Below, one piece after another: positions 14,010-24,689 of a stretch of DNA of 64,000 bases. The notes beneath the pieces were generated by a model. The model made no database searches. It was given only the letters and a program-made list of their open reading frames with translations, and was not told where the DNA came from. The position numbers and the translations under genes were made by a program. The stretch's first letter is position 1; every line of letters starts with the position of its first letter. The stretch is from Lanius collurio (Eukaryota > Chordata > Aves > Passeriformes > Laniidae): assembly GCA_020086605.1 (NCBI GenBank), contig JACBWW010000016.1, positions 5,943,682 through 6,007,681 of the forward strand, given 5' to 3'.

Positions 14010-17000
14010 TTACACATACACATTGCTACATTTTTATAGCATGATGTAATATATACATACTGGCATTTAATGCAAATTAATAGACTTCTAAAGAATTAAT
14101 TTTTGTTATGAGATTTGCTCAATGAATTCTAATTTGGCAGCCTCCTGCAGTGCTTAATATTACATCTGCTTAATAGGCAGGATGATAATTCTGCAAACCA
14201 CATCCAGATTATTTGCTAAACCTTGGAGCAAGTGGCTGTGAAAGTAAATATATTACCAAAAAGGAATATTGTAGTACAACATCTACATTTTGTGTTGCAG
14301 TTTGTTTGACTTGGCTTGTTGTCTTGCTTTAAGGAAAACAAAAAACCCCACAAAATATAGTAAAAATAATACAAATTTTTACTTTGTCTTTTGTAGCAAT
14401 GACAGCAGTACATATTTTAAAGAATATTTTTTCCCAAAATGTGTTAGATTATTGTCTAAATCCCTTATGGCAATATTGTAGGAGTTTGTCCCAGATGAAG
14501 CTATGCACTGGCACTACAGACCTCATTGCACTGATTAAGCTCTGAGTAAGAAATCCCACAAGGTTACCTGGCTAAGAGAGAATTCTGAATGATTTGTAAA
14601 CTGGAAAGCCCAGGGGTATTTGACATTTCTTGATGAAATGGTTGAGAATGTGATCACCTGGGCCAGAGGGAATGATTCTTTGAGCTGCAGGTTGCATCAA
14701 TCAGGAGTCTGATTGATGTCACATGAATAGGTCCTTTCAGCTAAGAAAAATGAAAATTTTAGCAGTTAAGTTTTATACCTTGGTTTAAGGACAACTCCAT
14801 ATTCCTAATATAAGCAAAATCTCAGATCTTAGTTTCTTTTATGGACATTTAGTTCTCTATTTATTTTTCTTAGTTCTAAGTCTTTCTTACTTTAGAGAAG
14901 AACAGAATCTGAGGCATGATTTATTCTTTCTGCCCTATTTCACGCTTTTTATTTTTTGTGGTTTTGTCCTTTTAAAGATTTCTTACTAGTCTTTTGAAAA
15001 CAAAAGTTTGTTTTAAGGTAAATGAAGTACTTAATGTGTTTGGGGGTTTTGTGTGTGTAAGACAAGTTCTTTCCAGCCTTTAATTAACTTTTTGCCTTGT
15101 TTTAAATTTCTTGTAAAATCAGGCTTCAGAAGCACTGTTAATTTATGCTGTGCTGCTTAATTAATATGCTTAATATGATTCTGCAATCATATTTTATATA
15201 TTTTCTACCCTTAAAAGAATAAATATATGTGACAATTTACAAGTCTTTTACAAGTGTTTTGTTTCTTCGCTCTCTTAAGGCAGAACTTAAGGCAAAGGCC
15301 AGGTGAAACTCAGGTAGTGTCTGGTAGGACAAGTTAATTATATAAATGCGTCTTCAGAAACATCTCCTGTTCTTTCCATCTACAGTATATTTTGTCAAAA
15401 ATTTGTTTAACTGGAGAAATTACTTGATCTTGTTCACTCGTGCCATCACTTGTATCTAACTGAAGCTATTCTTATGCTTTTAAATCCATTGCTAGTCAGC
15501 TGGGAACTGATTTTATTTGTGGCTAGCAGGAGCATTTTCCTTAAAAACAGTAATGGTGTAGGCTTGCTGCCTTGTGAGCGCTTAGATTGTTTTGCAGTAA
15601 TCAGAAAAGAGTGAGAAACTTTTGCATCAGGGTCTGGTGGTCACCAAAACTGAATGAGTGGCATGGACTGACTGGCGAAATGAGAGTGGAATACTAAATA
15701 ATAGAATCATAACAATGGAGAAGTTAAAATGACTGAGATGTGATTATATAACACACATGTATTTAATCCATTATAATGTTTCTGATTTCTCTTGTTTTGA
15801 GCAATAAAATTTGAGGCTAATTTCAGTGACAAAAATTAAATTGATGGAGATGATAAGCTATATGGATACAATTGATTAGGACAAGTAAATCCATATTAGA
15901 AGGGGTGTAGCTGCAATAAAGTAAATAAATACTGTAATTTTTAACAAGATGAACTGACAAGTAATTTGTGGGTTTAGTAGAAAATGTAGTCAAGCATAAT
16001 TTCTTCTCTTTTGCATGCAGAGGAAAATGTTTATTCTGACAATTACAGCCTCTAAGTATCTATTGCTCAGTGTTTTTCATCCTCTGGATTTGATATTCCT
16101 TCAGTGAATTATCAAAAAAGGCAGTGACCTTTGAAATATGGCAATTGTATTGTTTTACATATTTTTGATAAAGAAAATAAAAAAAAAATCCTATATTTCA
16201 GTAATATACAGAAATATATTTCTTAGTGTTATTGCAGTGCTTTTGATGTAGATTTTATGTGTTTAAAATAGGATGTTCACCAAAGGGAATAGCTTCAGGC
16301 ATGCTGGGGAATAATCTAGTCATGTTTGAAAATGAAGAAATAGAACAGTAGGTAAGAGCATGAGCCCTGTTCAGGTCACTATGGCTTTACTCCTTTTGCA
16401 GTTTGTTAGCCCTTCTGCAGGAGATTAGGCATGGCTCCCCAAAATTGCCCTGGATGCTGACAGTGCCTGGGCTGCCCTGCCAGCAAGCTGGGCTGCCTGA
16501 GCCCCTGGCTGTGCCCTGCCCAGCTCCCCAGTCCAGTGGTGAGAGGTGGTTCCCTCCCAAGTCCCAGCAGCTGCTGGAAACTGGCCAGGAATGCCTCACC
16601 TCACAAGGCATTACAGACCATGTCCCACTCCAACAACCTTTGAATTAACCCATTCACACACACAGCATGACACTTCAGAGAGAGCGAGCTGTTTGGAGAG
16701 CATTTGTTGTATCCAGACTGCATGATTATAGTTTGATTAAAATAGATAAAGTACCCAAAATACATGGAGTTAGAGCTGTGCATCTCCTGGGCTCTTTAAG
16801 CTGGGCTGTGCTGTTTCCTGACACGTTGCCTGGAGCTGTTGAAGCCATAATGCCACAGCAAAATTCCTTCCAAGACACCATTTCCCACCTAGCTAAGATA
16901 CAGGTAAATTGTCAGTGGGGTGAAATGGCTGCTCCAGCCACTGTTCATCTGAACACTTGGAGCCTCCAGATGACTAAAAGCTTGTCTAGAGTGTATAACT

Positions 17001-17200
17001 GCAGGTTTGCAGAGCTGCCTTTTGTGTCTTGATCATGGTTTTTGAACATAGAAATGGTGAACAATGACAGTGGTTTCATTAGTTGCTCGCTGGAGACCCC
17101 CAGTCTTGTTGGTTGAGTTTCACTGACAAGAGGTGTTAGTCTTCATGTTTATAAACCTACTTGAGGCCTTGTCACAAGCATAAGTTAAATCACTTGGGGC
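14010..17200. other. Anonymous DNA, likely intron or intergenic
   Basis: This is AT-rich sequence with several A and T runs. The plus-strand frame at 16667-17032 is open for 121 codons and is followed by a weak donor-like site inside it, but no domain is recognised and there is no matching acceptor. A GC-richer patch at 16420-16620 is open on both strands. Nothing here can be called a gene. Confidence 0.5.
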
Positions 17201-17208
17201 AAAGAATG

Positions 17209-17225
17209 ACACATATATATATATA
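17209..17225. repeat. Short AT dinucleotide repeat
   Basis: A run of alternating A and T forms a small simple repeat in anonymous DNA. Confidence 0.65.
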
Positions 17226-17459
17226 CCCAAAAGGATTGATCTAATCAGTGAACTGCAATAGAAAGGATTTGTCAAAAGCATGGCTGCATTGCATGCACAG
17301 TACCAAAAGATATTTCTCTCTTAAAGTGGGTTTTCTAAAGGTAATTTTCAGGAATATCTTTTGGCAGAGTTCTTGGCATCTCTTCAACTTTGATTGCTGC
17401 ATGCAGAGCCATAGGCAGTCTGAGCACCTTTCAAGATGTAGGCATTGCCTCTGTTGCCT

Positions 17460-17709
17460 TAAGGTGCTCTTGGGTTTTTTTCTATGTTACATTTTGGGGA
17501 AGTTGTTTTCTGATGCATGGGTGTTTTTTTTGTTGTGTGGATTCAGTTATTTGTTTTTGTTTGTTTTTTTCTCTCATTTGTTCTTTTTGCAGGGGGAGGG
17601 GGTTGTGTTCAGCTGTTGGTTTGGTTTAGGTGTTTGCTTTGATTGCGTGTTGAGGTTTTTTTAGGGGTGGGTGGGAGAGGGAGGCTAGTTTGTTTGTTTG
17701 TTTGTTTGA
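17460..17709. repeat. T/G-rich low-complexity tract ending in (GTTT)n
   Basis: The plus strand is strongly T-rich with G interruptions, including about five GTTT units at 17688-17708. It contains one acceptor-like pyrimidine tract ending in TTTTTGCAG at 17583-17591. The 138-codon plus-strand frame at 17248-17664 is rich in Phe and Cys because of this T bias and is not a credible gene. Functionally this is best treated as low-complexity sequence. Confidence 0.6.
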
Positions 17710-20700
17710 ACATTCCACTGTTCCTGAATGCAAGACTGTGTGTAAACAGAATATTGCAGTCCTGATGTCTGCTGTGGTTTTCCATCCCAGCCTTGTTTGT
17801 AGGAGTGTTACCTGGATTTGGCCATGACTCATTATGCACATTTCATTTGTATGTGTAAATTGCCAAGAAAAGCACAGATTTTGAAAGATCACATCATGGT
17901 TCAAAGCTTATTCCAAGCCTGATATCCTCCTAAAATTAAATCCCGTGTGCTGCAGGACATAGAGCATTTTACAGACTGGTTTGGTCCTTGTGGTAATGTA
18001 GAAACCATAAATGTGAAGTATTTTACATGTGATATTAGTGTAAAGAGGAAAGGGAATGGGGGGATTGAAATCCATTGACACTACCCACAGTTGGTAGTTT
18101 AAAATAGTTATTAACTTAATCATTTATCTAACCATATTTCTTTATCTGTTTTTCTCTGAGATATTCTAGTGTCAGTTATGATATGCTGGTTATTTTATTT
18201 TACTTAATTTTGTCTAATGTTATCCACCCTTTCTAAAGATGAAATTCCAAAAAATAATTCAAGATATCCTCTCTCCCTCACCCCAATAAGGTGGCCTTAG
18301 GGGGAGCACTATGAATAAGTCATAATTTACTTTACAAATATTCAAATTCCTCATTATAATTCAACTCCTGCTTTCTATTCAGCCCCATGGAGCTTGAGCC
18401 TATGATATATTTCCTTGTGCAACCTACTAGTGAATAGTCTTCATGTCAACCCCATTTTATGAGTGAGGCTAGTTAAGAGCATGGTTATGAAACATTCCAA
18501 TTTGTTTATTTGATCAACTCAAGAGTTAAATTCAACACATGTTTGATTAGAGGCATACTGAAGTTTTTTACCAGAATATCATTTCTGTTGTTGTACAACA
18601 TCTACTGTGGAAGCACCAGCAAAAGATAAATTGACCTTAGAAGTAAACAGTAATATCTATATTGATATGAAACTGGTCATCTTTATTGAGAAAAATATAC
18701 TATTCTTTATTTTTCAATAAAACACGTCAATATTTCCTTCCTTACATTGAGCAAACAGCAGATTAATATTTTAACACAGCTATTTTTGAACAGTTTTCTG
18801 TGTAACTTGAAGGCATACTCAGATTTCTTTCCTGGTTTTAAAGAATGACAGCAAAAGCACCTTTATCTGACATTTAGGATGATTAAATTTTGAAAAATCA
18901 CTTGGCATATTCAGCATGACTCCACAGGGTACTTTTGCTTTATAAGGCAATGGATCATGTTAGCTTAACTTATATTTAAGATTTGCTGGTCTGATATTAT
19001 TGTGTTAGGCAGTATTGCTGAAATGGAAACATAAAATTTTGCTGCCAGGAGATCAAGTCTGTGCCTGCCCTACACTATAAATTAGTTCCATAAAGTTTTA
19101 AAATGCAATATTTGCTCTAACCCAACTAGTGCTGTAAGCTAACAAATTGTGCTTAAATATACAAAATTAAATCCCAAATCAAAAATGCATGCATTGCTTT
19201 TTTGCCATCTCAGAAGCTATACAAGACATGCTACTATTTTAGAATGGAAATCAACTTCAGTTGAATGTCTACAGATATGAATAATTTCCATTCTTTTTAA
19301 TCCATGACACTCATGTAGAAACAGATTTTGGAGTATCAAAACTGTTTCACCTGAGTTCCTAAATGGTAATGTGTTTTGTCTTAATGAGTTGAGTCCAAAG
19401 CAGCACTCCTGGGAAAAAAAAAAAAAGGTTCTTTTAAGAAGTCATGGATCTGAAATTTAATTTCATTAATCATCTGAAAAAAATTGTATTTTCTATGCTT
19501 CAATATTTGAGCAATACTATTTGCTGCCATTGGGCTGGAGTTGTGGTGAGGATGCTCTGCACAACACCCTGGTACAGCCTCCTTTCTGATGTCACCCTTC
19601 ACCTTCTGAGGAGTGGAGGCAGACAGCCAGCATGGAGGTCCCTACAGATCTCCTTGGCATGCCTGCTTGAGCCAGTTGAATTTACCTACTTTTCTTTTCT
19701 CTGCAGTGGGGTCCTGTTGTGCCACTTGATTGAGCAGAAATAGCTTCTGTTAACATGCAACCTCTGTGGTCAGGGAAAACCCTTTTTTCATCAAAAGAGA
19801 GAAGTAAGTTTGTCTCAAAGCTGGGAAACAGGCACTTGTCTTTGTCCTGAGAAACAGACTGGCCGGGTTAAGAGAATGCTGGATTTGCAGCTTTTCTAAT
19901 CACAAAAATGTACCTCTCACAATAGATTTGTGAAAGAGAGAAGCTGGCAGTTCCTGTGATTGCAGTAGTGTAGCAAAAGACAAGAGCAGAAGTTAAACCC
20001 TGTTTTCTCTTGCTTTTTCCCTCCTTACCCTAACAGATTTAATGTATTTGAGATGACTGACTGTTGTATGTAGTCCTTAGGCCTTATTAATAGTATCCTT
20101 ATAAGAATTTTGTTGTTTAAGAGAAATGCTAATCAAGAGACCAGCTCCCACGTTGGTGTGGCAGCCTGGGAGGGAGTGTTGCTGCAGAGGGGCTGAGCAG
20201 CACAGGGAATGGGCTCCCCCACCTATAGCTGTGGCTGTGTTGGGAGGTTTGCTCAAATTTTGGTAGATGAAGCACTCTGAACAAATTGTACTGAAGCCTT
20301 ACAGGCTTTCAGGTGAGGTGCAGCAAGGAGTTTTGCTCCATGCCTGCAAAACTGGCACAAAGCCCTTTGCTGCCTCTGAGTGCTCCCAGCAAAGGTGCCC
20401 ACACAGATTTGAATTGAGTGAGTTTTCTCCTGCCTCAGCAGTGACGGTGCTGGTTCAGAGCTGCAGGTGCAGCAGAAGCCTATTTGCAATCTAATCAAAT
20501 ACTGTGAATTAGTTGAACTAATAGAATGGGTATAAGGCTTTTCAATTCTGGATTAATGCCTGTTGTTTGCCACATGGCTGGGAGAGACAGGCCCAGGGAA
20601 TGCTTTTTGGAGTGTCTGATGTGTGCTACTCAGGATGGTGGCTGTGCAGGGAAATGAGCTGCAGCTCAGGCCCTGACCTCTCTCTGACTCTTTCCTTCCA

Positions 20701-20740
20701 AGTGCTTTCTGCACTACACAGTGCCTGGCTTGATAAATTA
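17710..20740. other. Anonymous DNA, likely intron or intergenic
   Basis: This is AT-rich unique sequence with an A run at about 19418-19430. A GC-richer patch at 20140-20480 has short open frames on both strands with no recognisable protein. No mobile element was recognised. Confidence 0.5.
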
Positions 20741-20749
20741 TCCAGAGGT

Positions 20750-21060
20750 TTACACTGCACCAATAAATTAATGCCTTCTTTGCGTTATGGCTGTTTACAA
20801 ATCAATTTGAAAATCGCGCTTTCACTGCTGATCTCTTCACTGGTTTGCTCCCTTTGCCAGTTTGTTCTGGGAAAGATGGAAAATTTTAAGCTGAAGATAA
20901 AATATTAGATTAAAGAAAGGCTGTAACTCGAGCGCCATTTGAGTAAAAGAAACTTGGAAAGTCATACAACTATTTCAAAGAAGCTCAGTATTACTTCAAG
21001 TGATAAATTGCTGAAAAAATGTCTGATTGCTTGTAACTTCTCTTATTAGTAGTTAATTAA
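20750..21060. promoter_or_regulatory. Candidate conserved non-coding element
   Basis: This block keeps isolated CpGs in AT-rich sequence (TTTGCGTTATGGC near 20780, AAATCGCGCTTTCAC near 20812, CTCGAGCGCC near 20927) and has several ATTA-type homeodomain-like cores and GTAGTTAATTAAA near its end. That texture is usual for deeply conserved vertebrate enhancers. A plus-strand frame of 113 codons overlaps it, but it starts in GC-rich DNA upstream and has no recognised domain. Alignment with chicken would settle whether it is conserved. The call is an inference from sequence texture. Confidence 0.3.
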
Positions 21061-21064
21061 ATAT

Positions 21065-22300
21065 CCTAAAGTATCAACACACATTTTTAGAAGCTTATTC
21101 ACAGAAATAATTGAAAATAAATTACAGTTTCACAAAATGACAGCTATTAAGACATGAAGGCACTATTAAAAACTGCAGTCCACGTCTCCCAGCCTCACAT
21201 TTAAGTGCCTGTACAAACAGATGGATGAATGCTGCTAATGCTGCCTGTTCTGAGAGTTTTGGTTTTAGTTTGCCTTCTCATTTTGGTTTCAGAGCCTGTA
21301 CAGAAACTGGATCATATTTTAAAGCATATTTCATCTAAGGAAAGATACCTGATGTAATTGCATGCCTCTGGAGGCCATAAATCTGAATTGAATGCTGAGT
21401 ACCACACAGTTCTTGTGACAAAATCAAGAAAGATCACTACAAATGCTGAACATATCTTATGCTTTGCAACCATCCTAAATACACTTTGGCTTCTCTGAAT
21501 GAAGCTGGTAGCTGTTCAGACTGGGTATCCTACTGTTTTCCATGGTAAGAAATGTGTTCTGGAGTTGTTTCAGCAACAGTTAGAGATCCATTCACGCTGT
21601 AGACTTCATGTTGTACAAGCCAAGAATTCATCCAATATAGAAGAGAGAATTTTCTCTCCATGTAAAAAGCAGCTGCTTTGGGCCAGCCATGCAGATTGTT
21701 CAGTGTTACTCTGTGGAACTGTTTGGTTTGGAACTGTTGCTTTGCCAATGTTTTTGAAAGTTTTTGGTCAGCTCCCTGAAGGAGGCTGACATTAGTGTCT
21801 AGGTAATAATTGGCAAATGCTACCATAAGAGTAAAATGGAATTTTTGTAGACAGATTGATTAAATTGTATCAAAAAATACAGATAAATAGAGTACATGTG
21901 AATTAAGATACTCAGTCTGAATGAAATTAGCAACAATCTGGCTCTAGATGACTTGGATTAGGGTTGTTTTGTTTGGAGTGTTTTGGTGGGGTTTTTTTGC
22001 CTGTTTGTTTGTTTTATTTTTCCATTTTGAGGGATTTTTGACCTGAGAAAGTATATCTGTATTTTGAAATCTTATTTAGCAAGCACTGATATACCTTTGA
22101 CATTGAGTCTGATACACAGAAAAGGTTGAAATGACTGAATTGAGTGCTCAGCTACAATTTTCTATTTTATCAGTATAGAAACAAAGCATGTGCTGTGCTT
22201 GGTTATAAAAAAAAAAAAAAATTGTCTTCTGTAGTCATTAGGAGAATCTAAAAAACCCCTTGATTTATTAAGAGACAATGTTAGATCAAGTGGCCAAAAT
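21065..22300. other. Anonymous DNA with a 15-base A run
   Basis: No gene or element is recognised. Plus- and minus-strand frames of 96 and 98 codons overlap at 21499-21826, and neither resembles a known protein. A run of A occupies 22207-22221, just before the ERV-derived block. Confidence 0.5.
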
Positions 22301-23891
22301 TGTGATGTCCTTCTGTCATCGAAACTGTGGGAAAAGCAAAAAAATTCTCCAACATTTTTAGTGTTAGAGAATCAACTTTATTCTGGCCCAGTGTTGTTCT
22401 GGCCAAGATGTGCAACAGAAGTAATTTCATCCACATATAGCATGGGTGTGCAGAGAAAATCATTCCATGACCAAAACCCTTTACTAGATTTTCCAGATAC
22501 CGTCAAAACCCATAGAAATTCATGGTTCAATGTTCATCGAATGGTCCCAGCTCATGTAATTCTTAGTATTTGGTTTCCTGCTGGTTACGGATTTCTTCGC
22601 CTCCAGTGTTAATTAGGTCCTCATTCTTATCTCTTATCATCAGTCATTTGAGGACCAGGTGTCTCCAACCATGCCAGAGGTGATGTTTGGAGCTGATGGT
22701 CGTTGATGGTTGTTATCTTTTGTGTATCTTCTGTGCTACTCCCAGTCTGTTGAGATTTTAAACTCATCATACCTTGAGTGATGAAACAGTCCTTTGAAAA
22801 AAACCTTAAAATTCCTTGCCCCTGGGGCAAAGGTGAACAAGACTTGACCAAAGTTAAAAAAAAAATGTAAATTTTGTATAATTTTCCAACAGTCTGAATG
22901 TCTGAGACTCTGCCAAGGGCAAGCCAGGGTCAGGCCGGTGAGGAAGGTTGGTGTGACCTTGGGGAGTCAAGCGGGGACTCGTCCGGTGTCCAGAGCTGCC
23001 ACTACCAGGGGTCTCAGTCCTACACAGAGGGCTAGATGGTCAGACAGGCAAGTTTCCTTAACATCTTAACCTGGTCTATAAACATTGAGGAATGGTATTT
23101 ATAGCCATTTACTTTGACTGAAACATCTCATAACAAATTAGAGGAAACATTGCATAACCCTGTAAAAATGCTCCTTTCCCAGCCACCTTTTGTCTTTGCT
23201 GTTCAACTTGTCAACCATCTCTTTTTAGCAGCTGTTATGAACCCGTTTAAACACAGAAGAGCAAAGGAAACGAAGTCTCTGTGAATAAAATGGCAAGAAC
23301 TTTGAAGGTTTAAGATATTCCCCAAAAAAACTGAGATAAAAACCAAACAAGATTAAATGTTATGTCAAAAATTGATGTAGTTGAATTTAATAGTAAGAGA
23401 GGCAAAGAGAAAAAAAGAGGAAAGTAGAGAAAAAGTTAGAAACAGTTGGAAAAAGCTGTGGTTACTTTAAAAAGCACGGGATCGGTCACCTCCACACTGT
23501 GATACCTTTGTTGCTGCTGAGATGTGGTGGCGGGAGCGGAGCAATTTTGCCTTTTTTTCCCTACTGTTGGAAGCGTCCAATCTGCCATCTCCAATCTCTG
23601 GAGCAGTTTGGCTGGGCTGTGGAGGTGCCTCCTCTGAGATGCAGCTGCGCTGTCTGAGAGCTGTGGCTGAACCTTGGTCCACTGGCAGCGCTCTTGCTGC
23701 AGAACGCCAGAGCAGGGAGAGGAGCTCCACAACTCACTTGGGACTTTGTTCCAAGGGTGCAGGACCAGGGGGTTCTCTCCTCCTGCTCCCAGAGGCATCA
23801 CAATGTCCCTCAGCCAGGTGATGGTTGTGGGGCAGAAAGACGTGTTTTGTGCCAGTTTTGCCTTCCTTTTATGGGACTGTCCCAGGTTACA
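22300..23891. mobile_element. Degraded endogenous-retrovirus-derived block, orientation unresolved
   Basis: Several signals point to retroviral LTR or leader sequence. A primer-binding-site-like stretch on the plus strand lies at 22972-22989. Minus-strand TATA-like boxes lie near 23870 (CCATAAAAGG) and 23100 (GGCTATAAATACC), and there is a minus-strand AATAAA at about 22377-22382. A long pyrimidine-rich stretch precedes ATTAAATTC on the minus strand around 23370-23460. These signals do not fit a single intact element: the primer site reads on the plus strand while the promoter and poly-A signals read on the minus strand. A nested or rearranged composite is the simplest reading. The 121-codon minus-strand frame at 23436-23801 has no recognised retroviral domain. 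No gag, pol or env gene is intact here. Confidence 0.45.
22972..22989 (+). mobile_element. tRNA-Pro-like retroviral primer-binding site remnant
   Basis: The segment includes GGGGACTCGTCCGG and agrees with the usual proline-tRNA primer site of gamma-type retroviruses at about 14 of 18 positions, including the core CTCGTCCGG. A TCA ends a few bases upstream, as expected near an LTR end. The core match is too specific to be dismissed easily, but the flanks are diverged. Confidence 0.45.
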
Positions 23892-23892
23892 A

Positions 23893-24398
23893 TGTAAGAT
23901 GTAACCAATAGTATGTGTTCTATTATTGTCTTCACAAGCTGTTAGAGCAGGTGGGGCTGTGTTCCTTATCTCCTACCACGCCTCATCCTTGATTACTTCC
24001 TCCGGGTACTATCTCTGTTTAATGGGCCATCAAGGACCCACCACATGACTCATAGAACTCCATCACCCCATTGTGAGATGCTCCACCCAGAAGGGAGGAG
24101 CTGAGCATTCCTACCTGGATATAATCTGGGATTTGGAACAGCACAAGCAGCCCTTATCTGCTGCATTCCCAGAGGGCAAGAACTGCCACTGGGCCATCAG
24201 GTGAAGACCAGACCCTTCTACAGGATCACTGCTTCAATAGCACCACTTCATCTGGACTGCTATCACCACCCTGACTAACAGGGTGTCAGGTTGTATCCTG
24301 ACTCTCAGTGTTCTTGTACTACTGCATTGATTTACTTTTCCTGTTAAATTATAATTCTGACTTGTGCTGTCCCACTGGTTTGGTTCCAAACTAGTACG
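23893..24398 (+). mobile_element. Solo LTR of an avian endogenous retrovirus
   Basis: The segment starts TGTAAGATGTAACC with a CCAAT box, then carries an AP-1 site (TGACTCA at 24046-24052), a compact GC-richer U3 with GGGAGGAGC, a TATA-like GGATATAATC at 24117-24126 and a pyrimidine-rich R/U5. It ends at about CTAGTACG, close to the expected CA end. Its length of about 505 bp suits an LTR. There is no primer site after it and no purine tract before it, so it appears to be a solo LTR formed by recombination, inserted in or beside older ERV sequence. Exact ends and target duplication are unsure. The avian ERVL-like family assignment rests on memory. Confidence 0.65.
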
Positions 24399-24544
24399 GT
24401 GCCTCCAGGCAGGCTACTCACAGTACACCCTGCACGTGGTTTTCAGGTGTTCAAGAGTGATTATGATAAGCAGACATAATGATGAAGAGCAGAAAGTATT
24501 ACCAGGTATCTTATCAGATATTATATATACATATTTTATTCTAC

Positions 24545-24685
24545 CTTATCACAGAGCATTCTCAGTTGGAAGGGAACCCTCCAGGATCACTGAGTCCAAC
24601 TGTGAAGTAAATGTCCCATAAAGGGATCAAATCCATGGCTTTGGCATTATTTATCCCATATTCTCACCAACTGAGCTGATCTGAA
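24545..24685 (-). mobile_element. Truncated CR1 LINE 3' end
   Basis: The plus strand reads TATCACAGAG, then AGTTGGAAGGGA, then GATCACTGAGTCCAACTG, and later a GGGATCAAATCCATGGC stretch and CCAACTGAGCT. This is the reverse complement of the familiar CR1 3' region of birds, including the tRNA-like tail segment. The copy is about 140 bp, lacks all coding sequence (5'-truncated, as nearly all CR1 copies are) and is moderately diverged. It adjoins an AT-rich stretch at 24510-24540 where the 3' terminal repeats would sit. Confidence 0.75.
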
Positions 24686-24689
24686 AAGC

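Noticed and set aside
16667..17032. 121-codon plus-strand frame as a gene
   Set aside because: No acceptor, no recognised domain and no supporting context.
17248..17664. 138-codon plus-strand frame as a gene
   Set aside because: It is rich in Phe and Cys because of T/G-rich simple sequence, and no domain or splice structure is seen.
22207..22221. A and T runs (also 25519-25536, 31344-31358, 38327-38342) as SINE or retrocopy tails
   Set aside because: No element body or target duplication is visible next to any of them, and avian genomes have few poly-A retroelements.
23436..23801. 121-codon minus-strand frame as a retroviral protein
   Set aside because: It shows no retroviral motif and lies within LTR-like sequence.
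24600..24685. tRNA gene remnant (GGGATCAAATCC and CCAACTGAGCT)
   Set aside because: This is the known tRNA-like part of the CR1 3' end and cannot fold as a full tRNA here.
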